This document shows, piece after piece, positions 1 through 8,774 of a stretch of DNA of 64,000 nucleotides. Numbering within the stretch: position 1 is the first letter of the stretch; each line of letters opens with the position of its first letter. This DNA comes from Eubacteriaceae bacterium (GTDB lineage: Bacteria > Bacillota > Clostridia > Lachnospirales > Lachnospiraceae): positions 280,342 through 344,341 of the forward strand of contig CABIWJ010000003.1 in the NCBI GenBank assembly GCA_902362455.1, written 5' to 3'. The notes below the pieces were generated by a model, which was given only the letters and a program-made list of their open reading frames with translations, did no database searches and had not been told where the DNA came from. The translations under genes were made by a program, and so were the position numbers.

Positions 1-32
1 CTGCGGCGGGTTGCTATAGCAACCCGCCGCAG
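1..32. repeat. Perfect 32-bp palindrome
   Basis: The first 32 bases form an uninterrupted GC-rich inverted repeat (arms CTGCGGCGGGTTGCTA and its complement) in otherwise AT-rich DNA. It is followed by a T-run near 50-56, so on the plus strand it could end a transcript arriving from outside the window. It is the first of three consecutive hairpins (1-32, 57-94, 102-139). Confidence 0.7.
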
Positions 33-56
33 TGCAATCCTCGCGGAGCGTTTTTT

Positions 57-94
57 ACTTACCAGTACAATTTCAACGAAATTTCCTGGTAAGT
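57..94. repeat. Nested hairpin
   Basis: Arms ACTTACCAG and CTGGTAAGT pair around an inner inverted repeat (AATTTC/GAAATT). It lies between two other hairpins downstream of the alpha-amylase gene. No coding function is visible here. It resembles the multi-hairpin clusters seen at 2.6 and 59.1 kb, but I see no clear sequence match. Confidence 0.55.
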
Positions 95-95
95 T

Positions 96-139
96 AAAAA
101 TAATGTGACAAATAATCCCCCTGGACTATTTGTCACATT
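96..139 (-). terminator. Rho-independent terminator of the alpha-amylase gene
   Basis: A perfect 13-bp stem (AATGTGACAAATA with its complement, 102-114 and 127-139) encloses a 12-nt loop. Read on the minus strand it is followed by ATTTTTAA. It lies 58 bp beyond the stop codon of the minus-strand alpha-amylase gene, which is the expected place for its terminator. Confidence 0.75.
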
Positions 140-196
140 AAGTTTGTTCAAATAAATTAGTTTATCCTGACTTTATTAACATTAATTTTATTCACA

Positions 197-1909
197 TTAT
201 TTAAGAATTACTATTGAATATGGTGGAAGAACTATTGTGTCCTCTACCTGATATGGTTTGTCTTCACCAACTGTTAACATTCCCTGAATACATGTGTAAT
301 TATTTTTTTCTCTTGATAAAGTTACTGTCTTTGTTTCTTCTTTATCTGTATTAGCAAGAATTATTATCTTACTGTCATTGTATGTCTTAGAAACTGCGAA
401 TATATCCCCATCCTCAACATCTGATAATATTTCAATTGTTCCTCTTGCTATTTCTGGGAAAATATTTCTTAATTTTACTGACTGCTTAACATATGAAAGA
501 ATTGATGTCTCATCTTTCTCCTGTTCTTCTACAGAAGCAAATTTGTTAATTACATAATTCTTATCCATATTAATAGGTCCTTTACATTCGCCTGTCTTAT
601 CTGTTGACGACCATATCATTGGTGAACGTTTATTCTCATCTGCACCTGTTCCACCGATACCGATTTCATCACCATAGTAAATGTATGTGCAGCCATTCAT
701 TATTCCTAACAAACCATGTACAAATTTAATCTTATTTTCATCAAATGCAAGATAATGTGCAGCTCTGTTTAAATCGTGGTTACCAACGAATGTTGCTGAA
801 ATTGCATCTTTAGAATATCCCGCAAGTGTATCTTGTGTATTCTTAAGTGCTGTTGCAAAATATTTCCCATTATAAGCAGGATCAACGCCCTGTGTTACAA
901 GACTTATATTTCCATCAAAACTTGAATAACTAAAATCAAATGCACTGTCAATTCCGCTTTCAACATATCTTGCATAGTCTGCACACCATGTTTCAGCTAC
1001 TATATATGCATCTGGTTTTACTGATTTAACGTAACCATTAAACCATCTTAATACTTCTATATTCTTGTCTGTTTCACCTGAATAATACTCTTTTGCTCCA
1101 TCTAATCTGAATCCTGCTGCACCTAAGTCTAACCAGAATTTAGCAATATCTTCGAATTCTTTTCGCACATCTGGATTACCAAGATTTAAGTCTGGCATCT
1201 GCTGTGAGAATACTCCCTCATAATAATATGCTGAAGTTCCTGCCTGATAATAATTACCAGTCTGCTCGCCTTTTTTAAAGGTATAATAATTAACATATTT
1301 ACATTCTGATGCATCCGGTTCTTTATCATCAGGAAGATTTTGTAAGTATTCTCTCGCTTCCTTGAACCAAGGATGTCCGATTGATGAATGGTTCATTACA
1401 AGGTCAATGATAACCTTAATTCCACGTTTATTACACTCTTCAATTAACTGCTTGAAATCATCAAGTGAACCATATGCTTTATCAATATCGCAATAATCTG
1501 TTATATCATATTTGTGATATGATGGTGAGGGAGATATTGGCATAAGCCATATACCATTTATACCAAGGTCTGTATCTGTTGAATCGTCACCATCATTCAG
1601 ATAATCGAGCTTACTGATTATTCCCTGAATATCTCCCATTCCATCACCATCACTGTCACAGAATGAACCAACAAAGATTTCATAAAAGTTTCTGTTCTTA
1701 TCATCAATTACATTAAGTGTAGACTGTAACTGTGCCGGAACTTCCTCTCCGTCTATCTTAATCTTCTCAGTTGTCTTATCATTAGCTGGTTTTTTCTTAG
1801 TATTGTCTGACTTATTACTCTTTCCACAACCTGATAGTGCAACCGATGTTGCTAATAAAAGTGCTAATGCACTGGTGGCAAGTTTCTTACCAAAGAATCT
1901 TTTTCTCAT
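197..1909 (-). CDS. Extracellular alpha-amylase-family lipoprotein (GH13)
   Basis: This is a glycoside hydrolase family 13 enzyme of about 570 residues that hydrolyses alpha-1,4 linkages in starch or malto-oligosaccharides. It begins with a lipoprotein signal peptide with lipobox LSGC, so it should be anchored outside the membrane. A Ser/Lys/Thr-rich linker follows, then the catalytic barrel. Visible GH13 regions are DLVMNHSS, GFRLDGAKE (nucleophile Asp), YIVAETWC (acid/base Glu) and FVGNHD (third carboxylate). I place the start at 1909 because GGAAAGGAAG sits just upstream of that ATG; an ATG six codons earlier has no such site. A small membrane-protein gene lies 76 bp upstream on the same strand. 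The exact specificity (alpha-amylase or oligo-glucosidase) cannot be told. Confidence 0.88.
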   Translation of the reverse strand: MRKRFFGKKLATSALALLLATSVALSGCGKSNKSDNTKKKPANDKTTEKIKIDGEEVPAQLQSTLNVIDDKNRNFYEIFVGSFCDSDGDGMGDIQGIISKLDYLNDGDDSTDTDLGINGIWLMPISPSPSYHKYDITDYCDIDKAYGSLDDFKQLIEECNKRGIKVIIDLVMNHSSIGHPWFKEAREYLQNLPDDKEPDASECKYVNYYTFKKGEQTGNYYQAGTSAYYYEGVFSQQMPDLNLGNPDVRKEFEDIAKFWLDLGAAGFRLDGAKEYYSGETDKNIEVLRWFNGYVKSVKPDAYIVAETWCADYARYVESGIDSAFDFSYSSFDGNISLVTQGVDPAYNGKYFATALKNTQDTLAGYSKDAISATFVGNHDLNRAAHYLAFDENKIKFVHGLLGIMNGCTYIYYGDEIGIGGTGADENKRSPMIWSSTDKTGECKGPINMDKNYVINKFASVEEQEKDETSILSYVKQSVKLRNIFPEIARGTIEILSDVEDGDIFAVSKTYNDSKIIILANTDKEETKTVTLSREKNNYTCIQGMLTVGEDKPYQVEDTIVLPPYSIVILK

Positions 1910-1985
1910 TTTGTTCTTCCTTTCCATAGTTCTTTATATTTTCATTTTATTATGATTTATAATTTATATTTTATTTGATAATCGT

Positions 1986-2567
1986 CTATTTTTCAATCTT
2001 TTTCATTCCTGATTTTTCTTTTAATTTCTTCTTATATGTCATATCAGACGTAAATATATAGCAAATAAATATAACCATTATCGCTTTTTCAAATATAAAG
2101 AATGTTAATGCTACTGATTCTATCGGCATAGAAATGTATTCACATAATATGCATAAGAACATTATCTTCCATAACATATTCATCCTCTTAATCTGATAAT
2201 TACTTTCATTTCCCTGTAATGCGGAAAGATTCTGTATAAACATAAATATATTAAGTAAAAATGCCAATTCCAATATAGCACTTAACATCACTATTATATT
2301 AGCATTAATCTTATATAATATTCCGTACATATCAAGAATATATGCAGCATATGATATCACAAATGTTATCACTGCCGTAATCATTCCCTGCTTCGCGGCC
2401 ACCTTAAGTGAATCATTTTCACTGTTATCTTTCCATAATTTAAAAAATTGATATATCAATATCGCATATCCTATGAAATCAGGTAATAAATCAAGATTTG
2501 CTTTCTTGTCCGGACTTACAACGATATCTATCGATATAAACAAAAATGCAACTATTACTTTTAACAC
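1986..2567 (-). CDS. Small polytopic membrane protein, unknown function
   Basis: The protein has about 193 residues and five or so hydrophobic segments, beginning with VIVAFLFISIDIVV and containing DLLPDFIGYAILIYQFFKLW. It is an integral membrane protein of no family I can name. The open frame extends upstream to 2708, but that part reads through a hairpin-rich non-coding leader and is not protein-like. I prefer the GTG start at 2567, which is preceded by GGAG with a 6-nt spacer. An ATG at 2579 is the alternative, but it lies inside the ribosome-binding motif. The gene precedes the alpha-amylase gene in the same direction with a 76-bp gap, so co-transcription is possible. Confidence 0.6.
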   Translation of the reverse strand: MLKVIVAFLFISIDIVVSPDKKANLDLLPDFIGYAILIYQFFKLWKDNSENDSLKVAAKQGMITAVITFVISYAAYILDMYGILYKINANIIVMLSAILELAFLLNIFMFIQNLSALQGNESNYQIKRMNMLWKIMFLCILCEYISMPIESVALTFFIFEKAIMVIFICYIFTSDMTYKKKLKEKSGMKKIEK

Positions 2568-2573
2568 ACTAAA

Positions 2574-2723
2574 CTCCATTCCGCAGACGTTTACGTCGGA
2601 GGAATCGCGAGCAAAATTTAAGATTTTGCTCTGCGATAATGCTATTTGTGACGCCTGCGAAACAAATAGCGGTGCGAAAGGATTGGCGCATCGGCGCAAT
2701 CCTTTCACACTATCTCCATTCCG
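2574..2723 (-). repeat. Multi-hairpin leader element (copy 1)
   Basis: Read on the minus strand this is a string of four hairpins ending at a start codon. They are GAAAGGATTG/CAATCCTTTC (2676-2706, preceded by AGTGT), GCTATTTGT/ACAAATAGC (2641-2670), GAGCAAAAT/ATTTTGCTC (2609-2631) and ACGTTTACGT (2587-2596). Then comes CTGCGGAATGGAG, which supplies the ribosome-binding site of the membrane protein. The unit is bounded by two direct copies of CTCCATTCCG (2574-2583 and 2714-2723). The same order of parts is seen before the genes at 21309 (minus) and 59231 (plus). Confidence 0.7.
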
Positions 2724-2744
2724 TATATACCATTTTAAGAGGTA

Positions 2745-2772
2745 AGGAGGAGCTGCATATGCAGTTCCTCCT
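2745..2772. terminator. GC-richer hairpin after the Bax-inhibitor gene
   Basis: A 28-bp near-perfect palindrome (AGGAGGAGCTGCAT with its complement, one G-T pair). It lies 80 bp downstream of the minus-strand BI-1 gene and upstream of the leader element. There is no long T-run, so it may be a terminator or a processing hairpin. Confidence 0.45.
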
Positions 2773-2853
2773 CTGCCATAAAATGTCTGTTATTATCTGT
2801 AATCTTACATATACCAGACTTATATTCTATACTTTATAACCGGTTGTATACTA

Positions 2854-3750
2854 TTAGTTCTTCTGTTTTCCAAATATACTTAATAATCTTAAGAATAAGT
2901 TAATGAAATCAAGATATAATTCCATACCACAATATAATGCAATAATATTCATATCTGACATCTCACCACTACTTGCAAGTTTCTTCATCTTCTGTGTATC
3001 ATATGCTGTTAAGCCTACAAAGATAGCTACTCCGACATAATCCATAAATAAATCAATGCCTGAACTATGAATGAAAAATATATTAGCAAGTGTAACAAGT
3101 ATAACACCCCAAAGAGCCATCATTAAGATTGAACCCATCTTAGTTAAGTTAATACGTGTTGTTGCACCAATTACTGCCATTCCGGCAAACATTCCAGCAC
3201 AAAGTAAAAATACTTCCTGTATTGAACCAAAATCATATGCATAAAAGATAACTGATAATGTCAGACCATTAATTACTGAATATGCTGCAAATAACACTGC
3301 TGCAAGTACTGTCTTTCTCTTTGCAATTGCAAATGACGAACCCATTACTACCGCAAACTCAAGTACAAGCCAGGCTGTAAATCCGGAAAATACCATTTCC
3401 TCAATACTTTTGCTGACTAACACTAATGATGCTGAAATTGCTGTAACTAATAATGCAGCTAATACAATTATAAACGACCTTGTCATAATCTTTGACTGTG
3501 TCTCTGCTGAATCATAAACTGTTCCATCGTAATAATTACTTGCATTGTAGTTATTATTATAATTATTGTTATAATTATTATAGTTGTTATTATTGTATCC
3601 ACCATCATTTCCATAATAATTATATCTGTTATCATTAGAGTAATTGTTGCCTGAATAATTATATGTGTTATTATTGTTATTATTCGAATACTGATTACTG
3701 CTTGAGTTATCATAGTCCGAATAATAATTGTTATTATCTTCGTTCCTCAT
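2854..3750 (-). CDS. Bax inhibitor-1/YccA family membrane protein with Asn/Tyr-rich N-terminus
   Basis: The C-terminal 210 residues contain about seven hydrophobic segments with the BI-1 pattern, including a final acidic/hydrophobic stretch around YDTQKMKK and ALYCGMELYLDFINLFL. The family comprises pH-sensitive calcium-leak-type channels (YetJ-like). The first 80 residues are almost only Asn, Tyr, Ser and Gly in NNYNNN-like runs. They are encoded by AT-only triplet repeats around 3540-3680 and are predicted to be disordered and cytoplasmic. This extension is absent from short BI-1 proteins such as YetJ. The gene is monocistronic, with a 134-bp gap to cls. The function of the head is unknown. 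Confidence 0.85.
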   Translation of the reverse strand: MRNEDNNNYYSDYDNSSSNQYSNNNNNNTYNYSGNNYSNDNRYNYYGNDGGYNNNNYNNYNNNYNNNYNASNYYDGTVYDSAETQSKIMTRSFIIVLAALLVTAISASLVLVSKSIEEMVFSGFTAWLVLEFAVVMGSSFAIAKRKTVLAAVLFAAYSVINGLTLSVIFYAYDFGSIQEVFLLCAGMFAGMAVIGATTRINLTKMGSILMMALWGVILVTLANIFFIHSSGIDLFMDYVGVAIFVGLTAYDTQKMKKLASSGEMSDMNIIALYCGMELYLDFINLFLRLLSIFGKQKN

Positions 3751-3883
3751 ATCACTCAGCCCTTTCCACGCTTTTATAAACGTTATTAAATTATATTTTT
3801 ATTCTTTCGTATCATAGCATAGCGAATTTTTATAGTCAATGCATTTTATACTTTTTTAATAAGCATTTTAGATATGTGATACA

Positions 3884-5422
3884 TTATAACAATGGCGACA
3901 ACACTCGTAAAAGTGCATCAATGATTCTACCAATAATTCTCTGCTTTCTATCCTCTAAAGTTACCTGATATGATTTTTCAAATGTTTCTAAGCAATCTTC
4001 TTTTAAAGGCTGTATTGCTGAAGTCTTATACATATATGTTCCACATTCAAAATGTAGATACAGACTTCTATAATCCATATTAATTGAACCGACTACAGCG
4101 AATTTATCATCACATACATAACTTTTGGCATGTATAAATCCTGGCAAGTATTCATAGATTTTAACACCCGCCTTTAAAAGTGGTGTATAGTTTGACCTTG
4201 TAAGCCTGTATATTATCTTCTTATCAGGTATGCCCGGTGTGACAATTCTTACGTCTACGCCCCTTTTTACTGCAAGACAGAGTGCATTTAACATTTCATA
4301 ATCTATAATCAGATATGGTGTGTAAATATATACATATCTTTCTGCCTGATTAAGTATTTCTATATATACATTTTCAGCTATTGGCTCATTCTCTAACGGA
4401 GTATCACAGAATGGCTGCACAAAACCATTTGACAGTCTGTCATCTTTCTTAAGTGGCTCTGTCTTGAATTTCATAATATCTTCGTCATCTTTTCTATATG
4501 CACGCCACGTTTCAAGAAACATTAATGTGAAATTCCATACCGCTTCACCTTTAATCCGTACTCCTGTATCTTTCCAATGTCCAAATCTTGAATTCTCATT
4601 GATATATTCATCTGACAGATTGATTCCGCCATTAAAAGCAACTTTACCATCTATTACCATTATTTTTCTGTGGTCACGATTATTCATAACCAGTGAAGCA
4701 ATCGGTACAAATGGATTAAATGCAAGACAATGTATATTTGTTCCAAGGCTTTCTAAATATAAATCATATTGTGGTGGTAATGTTGCAACAGAACCAATAT
4801 CATCATATATAACTCTTACTTCAACACCCATAGCAGCTTTTCGTACAAGAATCTCTAAGATTGAATCCCACATCTTACCCTCCTGAATAATAAAATATTC
4901 CAAAAAGATAAAATGCTCTGCTTTCTCTAACTCCTCAAGCATGTCCTCATACATTTCCTCTCCCACTTTATAGTAAGTAGTCTCTGTATTGGTCCATACC
5001 GGATAATCTGAATAGTTAGTTATATATTTTGATGTCTGTGCTGCTCTGATATTCATCTCTTCTAAACGTTCTAATGTATCATTATCCTGTGGCATAAATT
5101 TCTTAAGCTCATTATGTGCCAGATTAAATTTTCTTCTTAAACGTTTAGATGGCTTCTTATCGCCAAATGACAGGTATAATAAGCCTCCGAATAATGGCGA
5201 TAATAATATCAGAACTATCCATATAATTCTATATTCGGGGTTATCGTCCTTACTTATCAGATATACGACCATGGCAAGACTTAATATTACTGAAATCACC
5301 TCGATAATATCTGAGTATTTCATCAACTTCATCACAAGTAATGTCCACCATGCGATCTGAAATAAAATAATTATAACTGTAAGAAAAATCCTGTTAAATA
5401 CCTTTCTAAAATGTTCTTTCAT
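3884..5422 (-). CDS. cls: Cardiolipin synthase
   Basis: A phospholipase-D superfamily enzyme of 512 residues that condenses two phosphatidylglycerol molecules into cardiolipin at the membrane. There are two N-terminal transmembrane segments (about residues 10-60) with the PLDc_N region, followed by two HKD motifs: HRKIMVIDGKVAFNGG and HAKSYVCDDKFAVVGS. Length and domain order match the bacterial ClsA/Cls type. Its ATG overlaps the proA stop codon by one base (TAATG), so the two genes are translationally coupled. The pairing with a proline gene has no obvious biochemical meaning. Confidence 0.93.
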   Translation of the reverse strand: MKEHFRKVFNRIFLTVIIILFQIAWWTLLVMKLMKYSDIIEVISVILSLAMVVYLISKDDNPEYRIIWIVLILLSPLFGGLLYLSFGDKKPSKRLRRKFNLAHNELKKFMPQDNDTLERLEEMNIRAAQTSKYITNYSDYPVWTNTETTYYKVGEEMYEDMLEELEKAEHFIFLEYFIIQEGKMWDSILEILVRKAAMGVEVRVIYDDIGSVATLPPQYDLYLESLGTNIHCLAFNPFVPIASLVMNNRDHRKIMVIDGKVAFNGGINLSDEYINENSRFGHWKDTGVRIKGEAVWNFTLMFLETWRAYRKDDEDIMKFKTEPLKKDDRLSNGFVQPFCDTPLENEPIAENVYIEILNQAERYVYIYTPYLIIDYEMLNALCLAVKRGVDVRIVTPGIPDKKIIYRLTRSNYTPLLKAGVKIYEYLPGFIHAKSYVCDDKFAVVGSINMDYRSLYLHFECGTYMYKTSAIQPLKEDCLETFEKSYQVTLEDRKQRIIGRIIDALLRVLSPLL

Positions 5423-6708
5423 TACATCAAATCCTTAAATTTAAAATTACGTTTTCCATCTGCATAATCAGCTACAACATTTCCATTTCCAAATAATTTG
5501 TATTTATAAGTACAAAGTCCCTCAAGTCCTACCGGACCTCTTGCGTGTAATTTACTTGTACTGATTCCGACTTCTGCACCAAAACCATATCTGTATCCAT
5601 CCGCAAATCTAGTCGAACAATTCTGATACACTCCTGCCGAATCTACATACTGCATAAATTTCTCTGCTGCCTTATTATCTTCCGTAATAATGCAGTCTGT
5701 ATGATGTGAACCATATTTATTGATATGATTAATCGCTTCATCTATATCATTTACTGTTTTTACAGAAATTATTAAATCGAGATATTCTGTCTTAAAATCC
5801 TCTTCGGTAGCTTCTTCACAGTCAATTACTTTTCTGATTTCATCAGTACCTCTTACTTCTACTGATTTTGCCTTAAATGCTTCATTTAACTTAGGCATAA
5901 GTTCATTTACTATGTCCTTATGTACAAGCAGTGTTTCTGTCGCATTACATACTGCTGTATATTGTGTCTTAGAATCTATTATGACTTTAACTGCCTTATC
6001 TATATCAAGATTTTTGTCTGCGTAAATGTGGCAGATACCGTCAGCATGTCCCATTACAGGAATCTTTGTATTACTCATTATATACTGAACAAATGCGTTT
6101 GAACCTCGTGGTATAAGTAAATCTACTGACTCATGGCAGGCCAACAATTCATTTATCTCTTCTCTTGCCTCTACCTGCATCATACAATTCTCTGGCAAAC
6201 CTGCTTCTATTGCCGCATTATATATTGTATCAAATACTATCTTATTCGTATTCATAGCTTCGCTGCCGCCCTTTAATATCGCACAGTTACCACTCTTTAT
6301 ACATAATGTAGAAATCTGTACCATGGCATCAGGTCTGGATTCAAAGATAACTCCGATTACTCCGATAGGACATGATTCCCTGATTAATAATAAATCTGTA
6401 TCAAGTTCTCTTTTCATCTGTACCTTGCCAAGCGGATCAGGTAATGCAATCAAATCACGTATGCCTTTTACCACATCATTTATCTTATCTTCATTAAATT
6501 TTAATCTCTTTAATATAGGTGCGGCAATTCCATCTTCTTTTGCTTTCTCTAAATCTGTTTCATTTGCCTTTTTAATGTTCTCTTTATTAGCCATAATAGC
6601 ATCTGCTATCGCAATAAGTGCTTTATTTCTATCTTCAAATGTCAGAGCTGACATCTTTGAGCTGTCTAACTTCATCTTTTCTGCCTGTGTTTTGATATCC
6701 ATTTTCAT
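5422..6708 (-). CDS. proA: Gamma-glutamyl phosphate reductase
   Basis: The second enzyme of proline biosynthesis: NADPH-dependent reduction of gamma-glutamyl phosphate to glutamate semialdehyde in the cytoplasm. It is 428 residues, the normal length for ProA. The aldehyde-dehydrogenase-like fold is recognisable from GVIFESRPDAMVQIS, LKGGSEAMNTN, the IPRGSNAFVQYIM region and the catalytic-Cys segment YTAVCNATETLLV. The C-terminus carries the ProA hallmark GAEVGISTSKLHARGPVGLE. No proB lies beside it in this window. It is followed by cls with a 1-bp overlap. Confidence 0.96.
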   Translation of the reverse strand: MKMDIKTQAEKMKLDSSKMSALTFEDRNKALIAIADAIMANKENIKKANETDLEKAKEDGIAAPILKRLKFNEDKINDVVKGIRDLIALPDPLGKVQMKRELDTDLLLIRESCPIGVIGVIFESRPDAMVQISTLCIKSGNCAILKGGSEAMNTNKIVFDTIYNAAIEAGLPENCMMQVEAREEINELLACHESVDLLIPRGSNAFVQYIMSNTKIPVMGHADGICHIYADKNLDIDKAVKVIIDSKTQYTAVCNATETLLVHKDIVNELMPKLNEAFKAKSVEVRGTDEIRKVIDCEEATEEDFKTEYLDLIISVKTVNDIDEAINHINKYGSHHTDCIITEDNKAAEKFMQYVDSAGVYQNCSTRFADGYRYGFGAEVGISTSKLHARGPVGLEGLCTYKYKLFGNGNVVADYADGKRNFKFKDLM

Positions 6709-6747
6709 TCTCCATTTCTATATATATTTCTATTCATTTCTTTAAAT

Positions 6748-6784
6748 GATTGCAAAATAATCGTAAAATTATTATTTTGCAATC
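6748..6784 (-). terminator. Hairpin between asnB and proA
   Basis: A perfect 14-bp stem (GATTGCAAAATAAT with its complement) has a 9-nt loop. It lies 64 bp beyond the asnB stop on the minus strand and just upstream of proA. It is AT-rich and followed by only a short T stretch, so it may be a weak terminator or a leader structure of proA. Confidence 0.55.
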
Positions 6785-6848
6785 ACATTTATTAACTATC
6801 AACAATTCTGATTACTTCAGTTTACCATACTTTCTGTAAATTTGCACC

Positions 6849-8687
6849 TTACAAATTGAATTTTCTAAGCCAATAATTAATCTGCAACAGATATGCAAGC
6901 ATCTGCGGACCTGCCATAAGCTGGCCATACCATGGCTTTCCATAGTCTTTCTTCTCATTAATGAATGCATATACTTTATTTTTGTCTACCAATCGGTTCA
7001 CAGGTGATGACGTATCTTCGATTACTTCTATCAGGTTGCCTGCAAGAAGTTTCTCGTAATGCGGATCATATGTCTTAGGATATGGACTCTTTTTTCTAAA
7101 TAATACTTCGTCAGGAAGAAGTCCTTTCATTGCATTTCTAAGCAGACTTTTTTCAACACCATTTTCGCTTTTCATCTTCCATGGAACATTGTACATAAAC
7201 TGCATTATTCTGGTGTCTGCAAATGGAACTCTCGCTTCAAGTCCCGAACACATACTCGCCCTGTCCATTCGGTCTAATAATGTCTGCATAAACCATTTAA
7301 TATTAAGATACGATATCTGTCTTCGTCTTGTTTCAGTTTTATCCTCATCATCTAATTCCGGAGTCTCATTTATCGTATTCTCATAGGCATTTCTTATATA
7401 TTCGTCCATTCGAAGTTCTCTGATGACTTCATCTTTTAACACACTCTGTCTTGCTGTAATATCCATAGACCATGGAAATGTATCTGCTTCAAAACATTCC
7501 TTCTTATGGAACCATGGATATCCTCCAAATATCTCATCTGCACATTCGCCTGTCAGAACCACCTTATAATAAGGTTTTACCTGACTACAGAAATACAACA
7601 TAGATGAATCTACATCAGCCATAGTCGGCAAGTCTCTTACATCAACTGATTCATAGAGTTTATCATAGAGATTACTGTTATTACATTCCAGATAATGATG
7701 GTCTGACTGCATATAATCAACCATTATTTTCACAAATGGTTTATCCTGCGATGGTTGAAATGAATTTGCCTTAAAATATTTATCATTATCCACGAAATCA
7801 AATGAAAATGTTCCAAGCACCCCTCCCCTTTTCTTTAATTCATCTGAACATATTGCAGAGACTACGCTACTGTCGATTCCTCCCGACAGAAATGTGGCAA
7901 TCGGAACATCTGAAATCATCTGTCTCTTTATGGAATCTGATACAAGAAAACGGGTTTTCTCAACTGTTTCATCATATGAAAGGGTATGATATTCTGCCTC
8001 TAATCCCCAATATTTATGTTCCTGTATCTCTTCTTTATTTATCCTTATAAAATGTCCAGGCTTTACTTCAAGAATATTCTTAAACACACCTTTTCCATAG
8101 GTTTTTGCGGGACCTAAGGATAGCACTTCATTAAGTCCCTCTGTATCTATCTCCGGTCTGATACCCTCATATTCAAATATGCCCTTTATCTCCGAAGCAA
8201 AAATTACTTCTCCATCTCTAATGCTATAATAAAGCGGTTTTACCCCGACCTGGTCCCTTACTAAATATGTTTCTTTACTCTTGTCGTTAACTACCATAAA
8301 TGAAAATATTCCGTTAAGCATTTTAAATGCATCACTGCCATACTCTGCAAATGTCACAAGTATTACTTCTGTATCTGAAGTGGTCTCAAAACTCCAGCCT
8401 TTACTAATTAAGTCATTTCGAAGCTCCGATGTATTATAAATCTCTCCATTGTATACAATACTAAAGGTATTCCCGCCTACTTTTAATGACATTGGCTGTT
8501 TACCATTTTTTAAATCTATAATTGACAATCGTGTATGTGCAAGTCCATAATTTTCTCTTAACACCCGCCCACTTTCATCAGGACCTCTATGGTATAATAC
8601 CTGACACATTTTCATTAAGATATGTTCATATTTACCTCTGTCTGACAGATAATTTCTTCTATAATTCACAAAACCTGCAATTCCACA
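6849..8687 (-). CDS. asnB: Asparagine synthase (glutamine-hydrolysing)
   Basis: Converts aspartate to asparagine with ATP, using glutamine as amide donor. The start is set at 8687 so that the protein begins MCGIAGF: Cys2 is the N-terminal nucleophile of the class II glutaminase domain, and an earlier in-frame ATG would bury it. The glutaminase part is residues 1-210 (LYHRGPDESG, YNGEIYN). The synthetase part follows, with the ATP pyrophosphatase P-loop FLSGGIDSS and the segment GECADEIFGGYPWF. About 612 residues, normal for AsnB. The ribosome-binding site lies inside the CTGCGGAATGGAG motif shared with other leaders in this window. Confidence 0.95.
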   Translation of the reverse strand, partial: CGIAGFVNYRRNYLSDRGKYEHILMKMCQVLYHRGPDESGRVLRENYGLAHTRLSIIDLKNGKQPMSLKVGGNTFSIVYNGEIYNTSELRNDLISKGWSFETTSDTEVILVTFAEYGSDAFKMLNGIFSFMVVNDKSKETYLVRDQVGVKPLYYSIRDGEVIFASEIKGIFEYEGIRPEIDTEGLNEVLSLGPAKTYGKGVFKNILEVKPGHFIRINKEEIQEHKYWGLEAEYHTLSYDETVEKTRFLVSDSIKRQMISDVPIATFLSGGIDSSVVSAICSDELKKRGGVLGTFSFDFVDNDKYFKANSFQPSQDKPFVKIMVDYMQSDHHYLECNNSNLYDKLYESVDVRDLPTMADVDSSMLYFCSQVKPYYKVVLTGECADEIFGGYPWFHKKECFEADTFPWSMDITARQSVLKDEVIRELRMDEYIRNAYENTINETPELDDEDKTETRRRQISYLNIKWFMQTLLDRMDRASMCSGLEARVPFADTRIMQFMYNVPWKMKSENGVEKSLLRNAMKGLLPDEVLFRKKSPYPKTYDPHYEKLLAGNLIEVIEDTSSPVNRLVDKNKVYAFINEKKDYGKPWYGQLMAGPQMLAYLLQINYWLRKFNL

Positions 8688-8696
8688 CATATTCCG

Positions 8697-8721
8697 CTCC
8701 ATTCCGCAGTGACTCGTCACT
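8697..8721 (-). repeat. Short leader motif before asnB
   Basis: On the minus strand a small hairpin AGTGACGAGTCACT is followed at once by CTGCGGAATGGAG, ten bases before the asnB start. The same tail occurs in the leader at 2574-2587, and a near copy (CCTGCGAAATGGAG) at 21316-21330. It looks like a shortened member of the same leader family and provides the ribosome-binding site. Confidence 0.55.
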
Positions 8722-8774
8722 TCACCTGATACATTTGTATCTAGTATATGTGTCGAAATTACAGGTTATTCTTT

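Noticed and set aside
2473..2839. Plus-strand frames through the leader element
   Set aside because: They run over inverted repeats and antisense to the membrane-protein gene without start signals.
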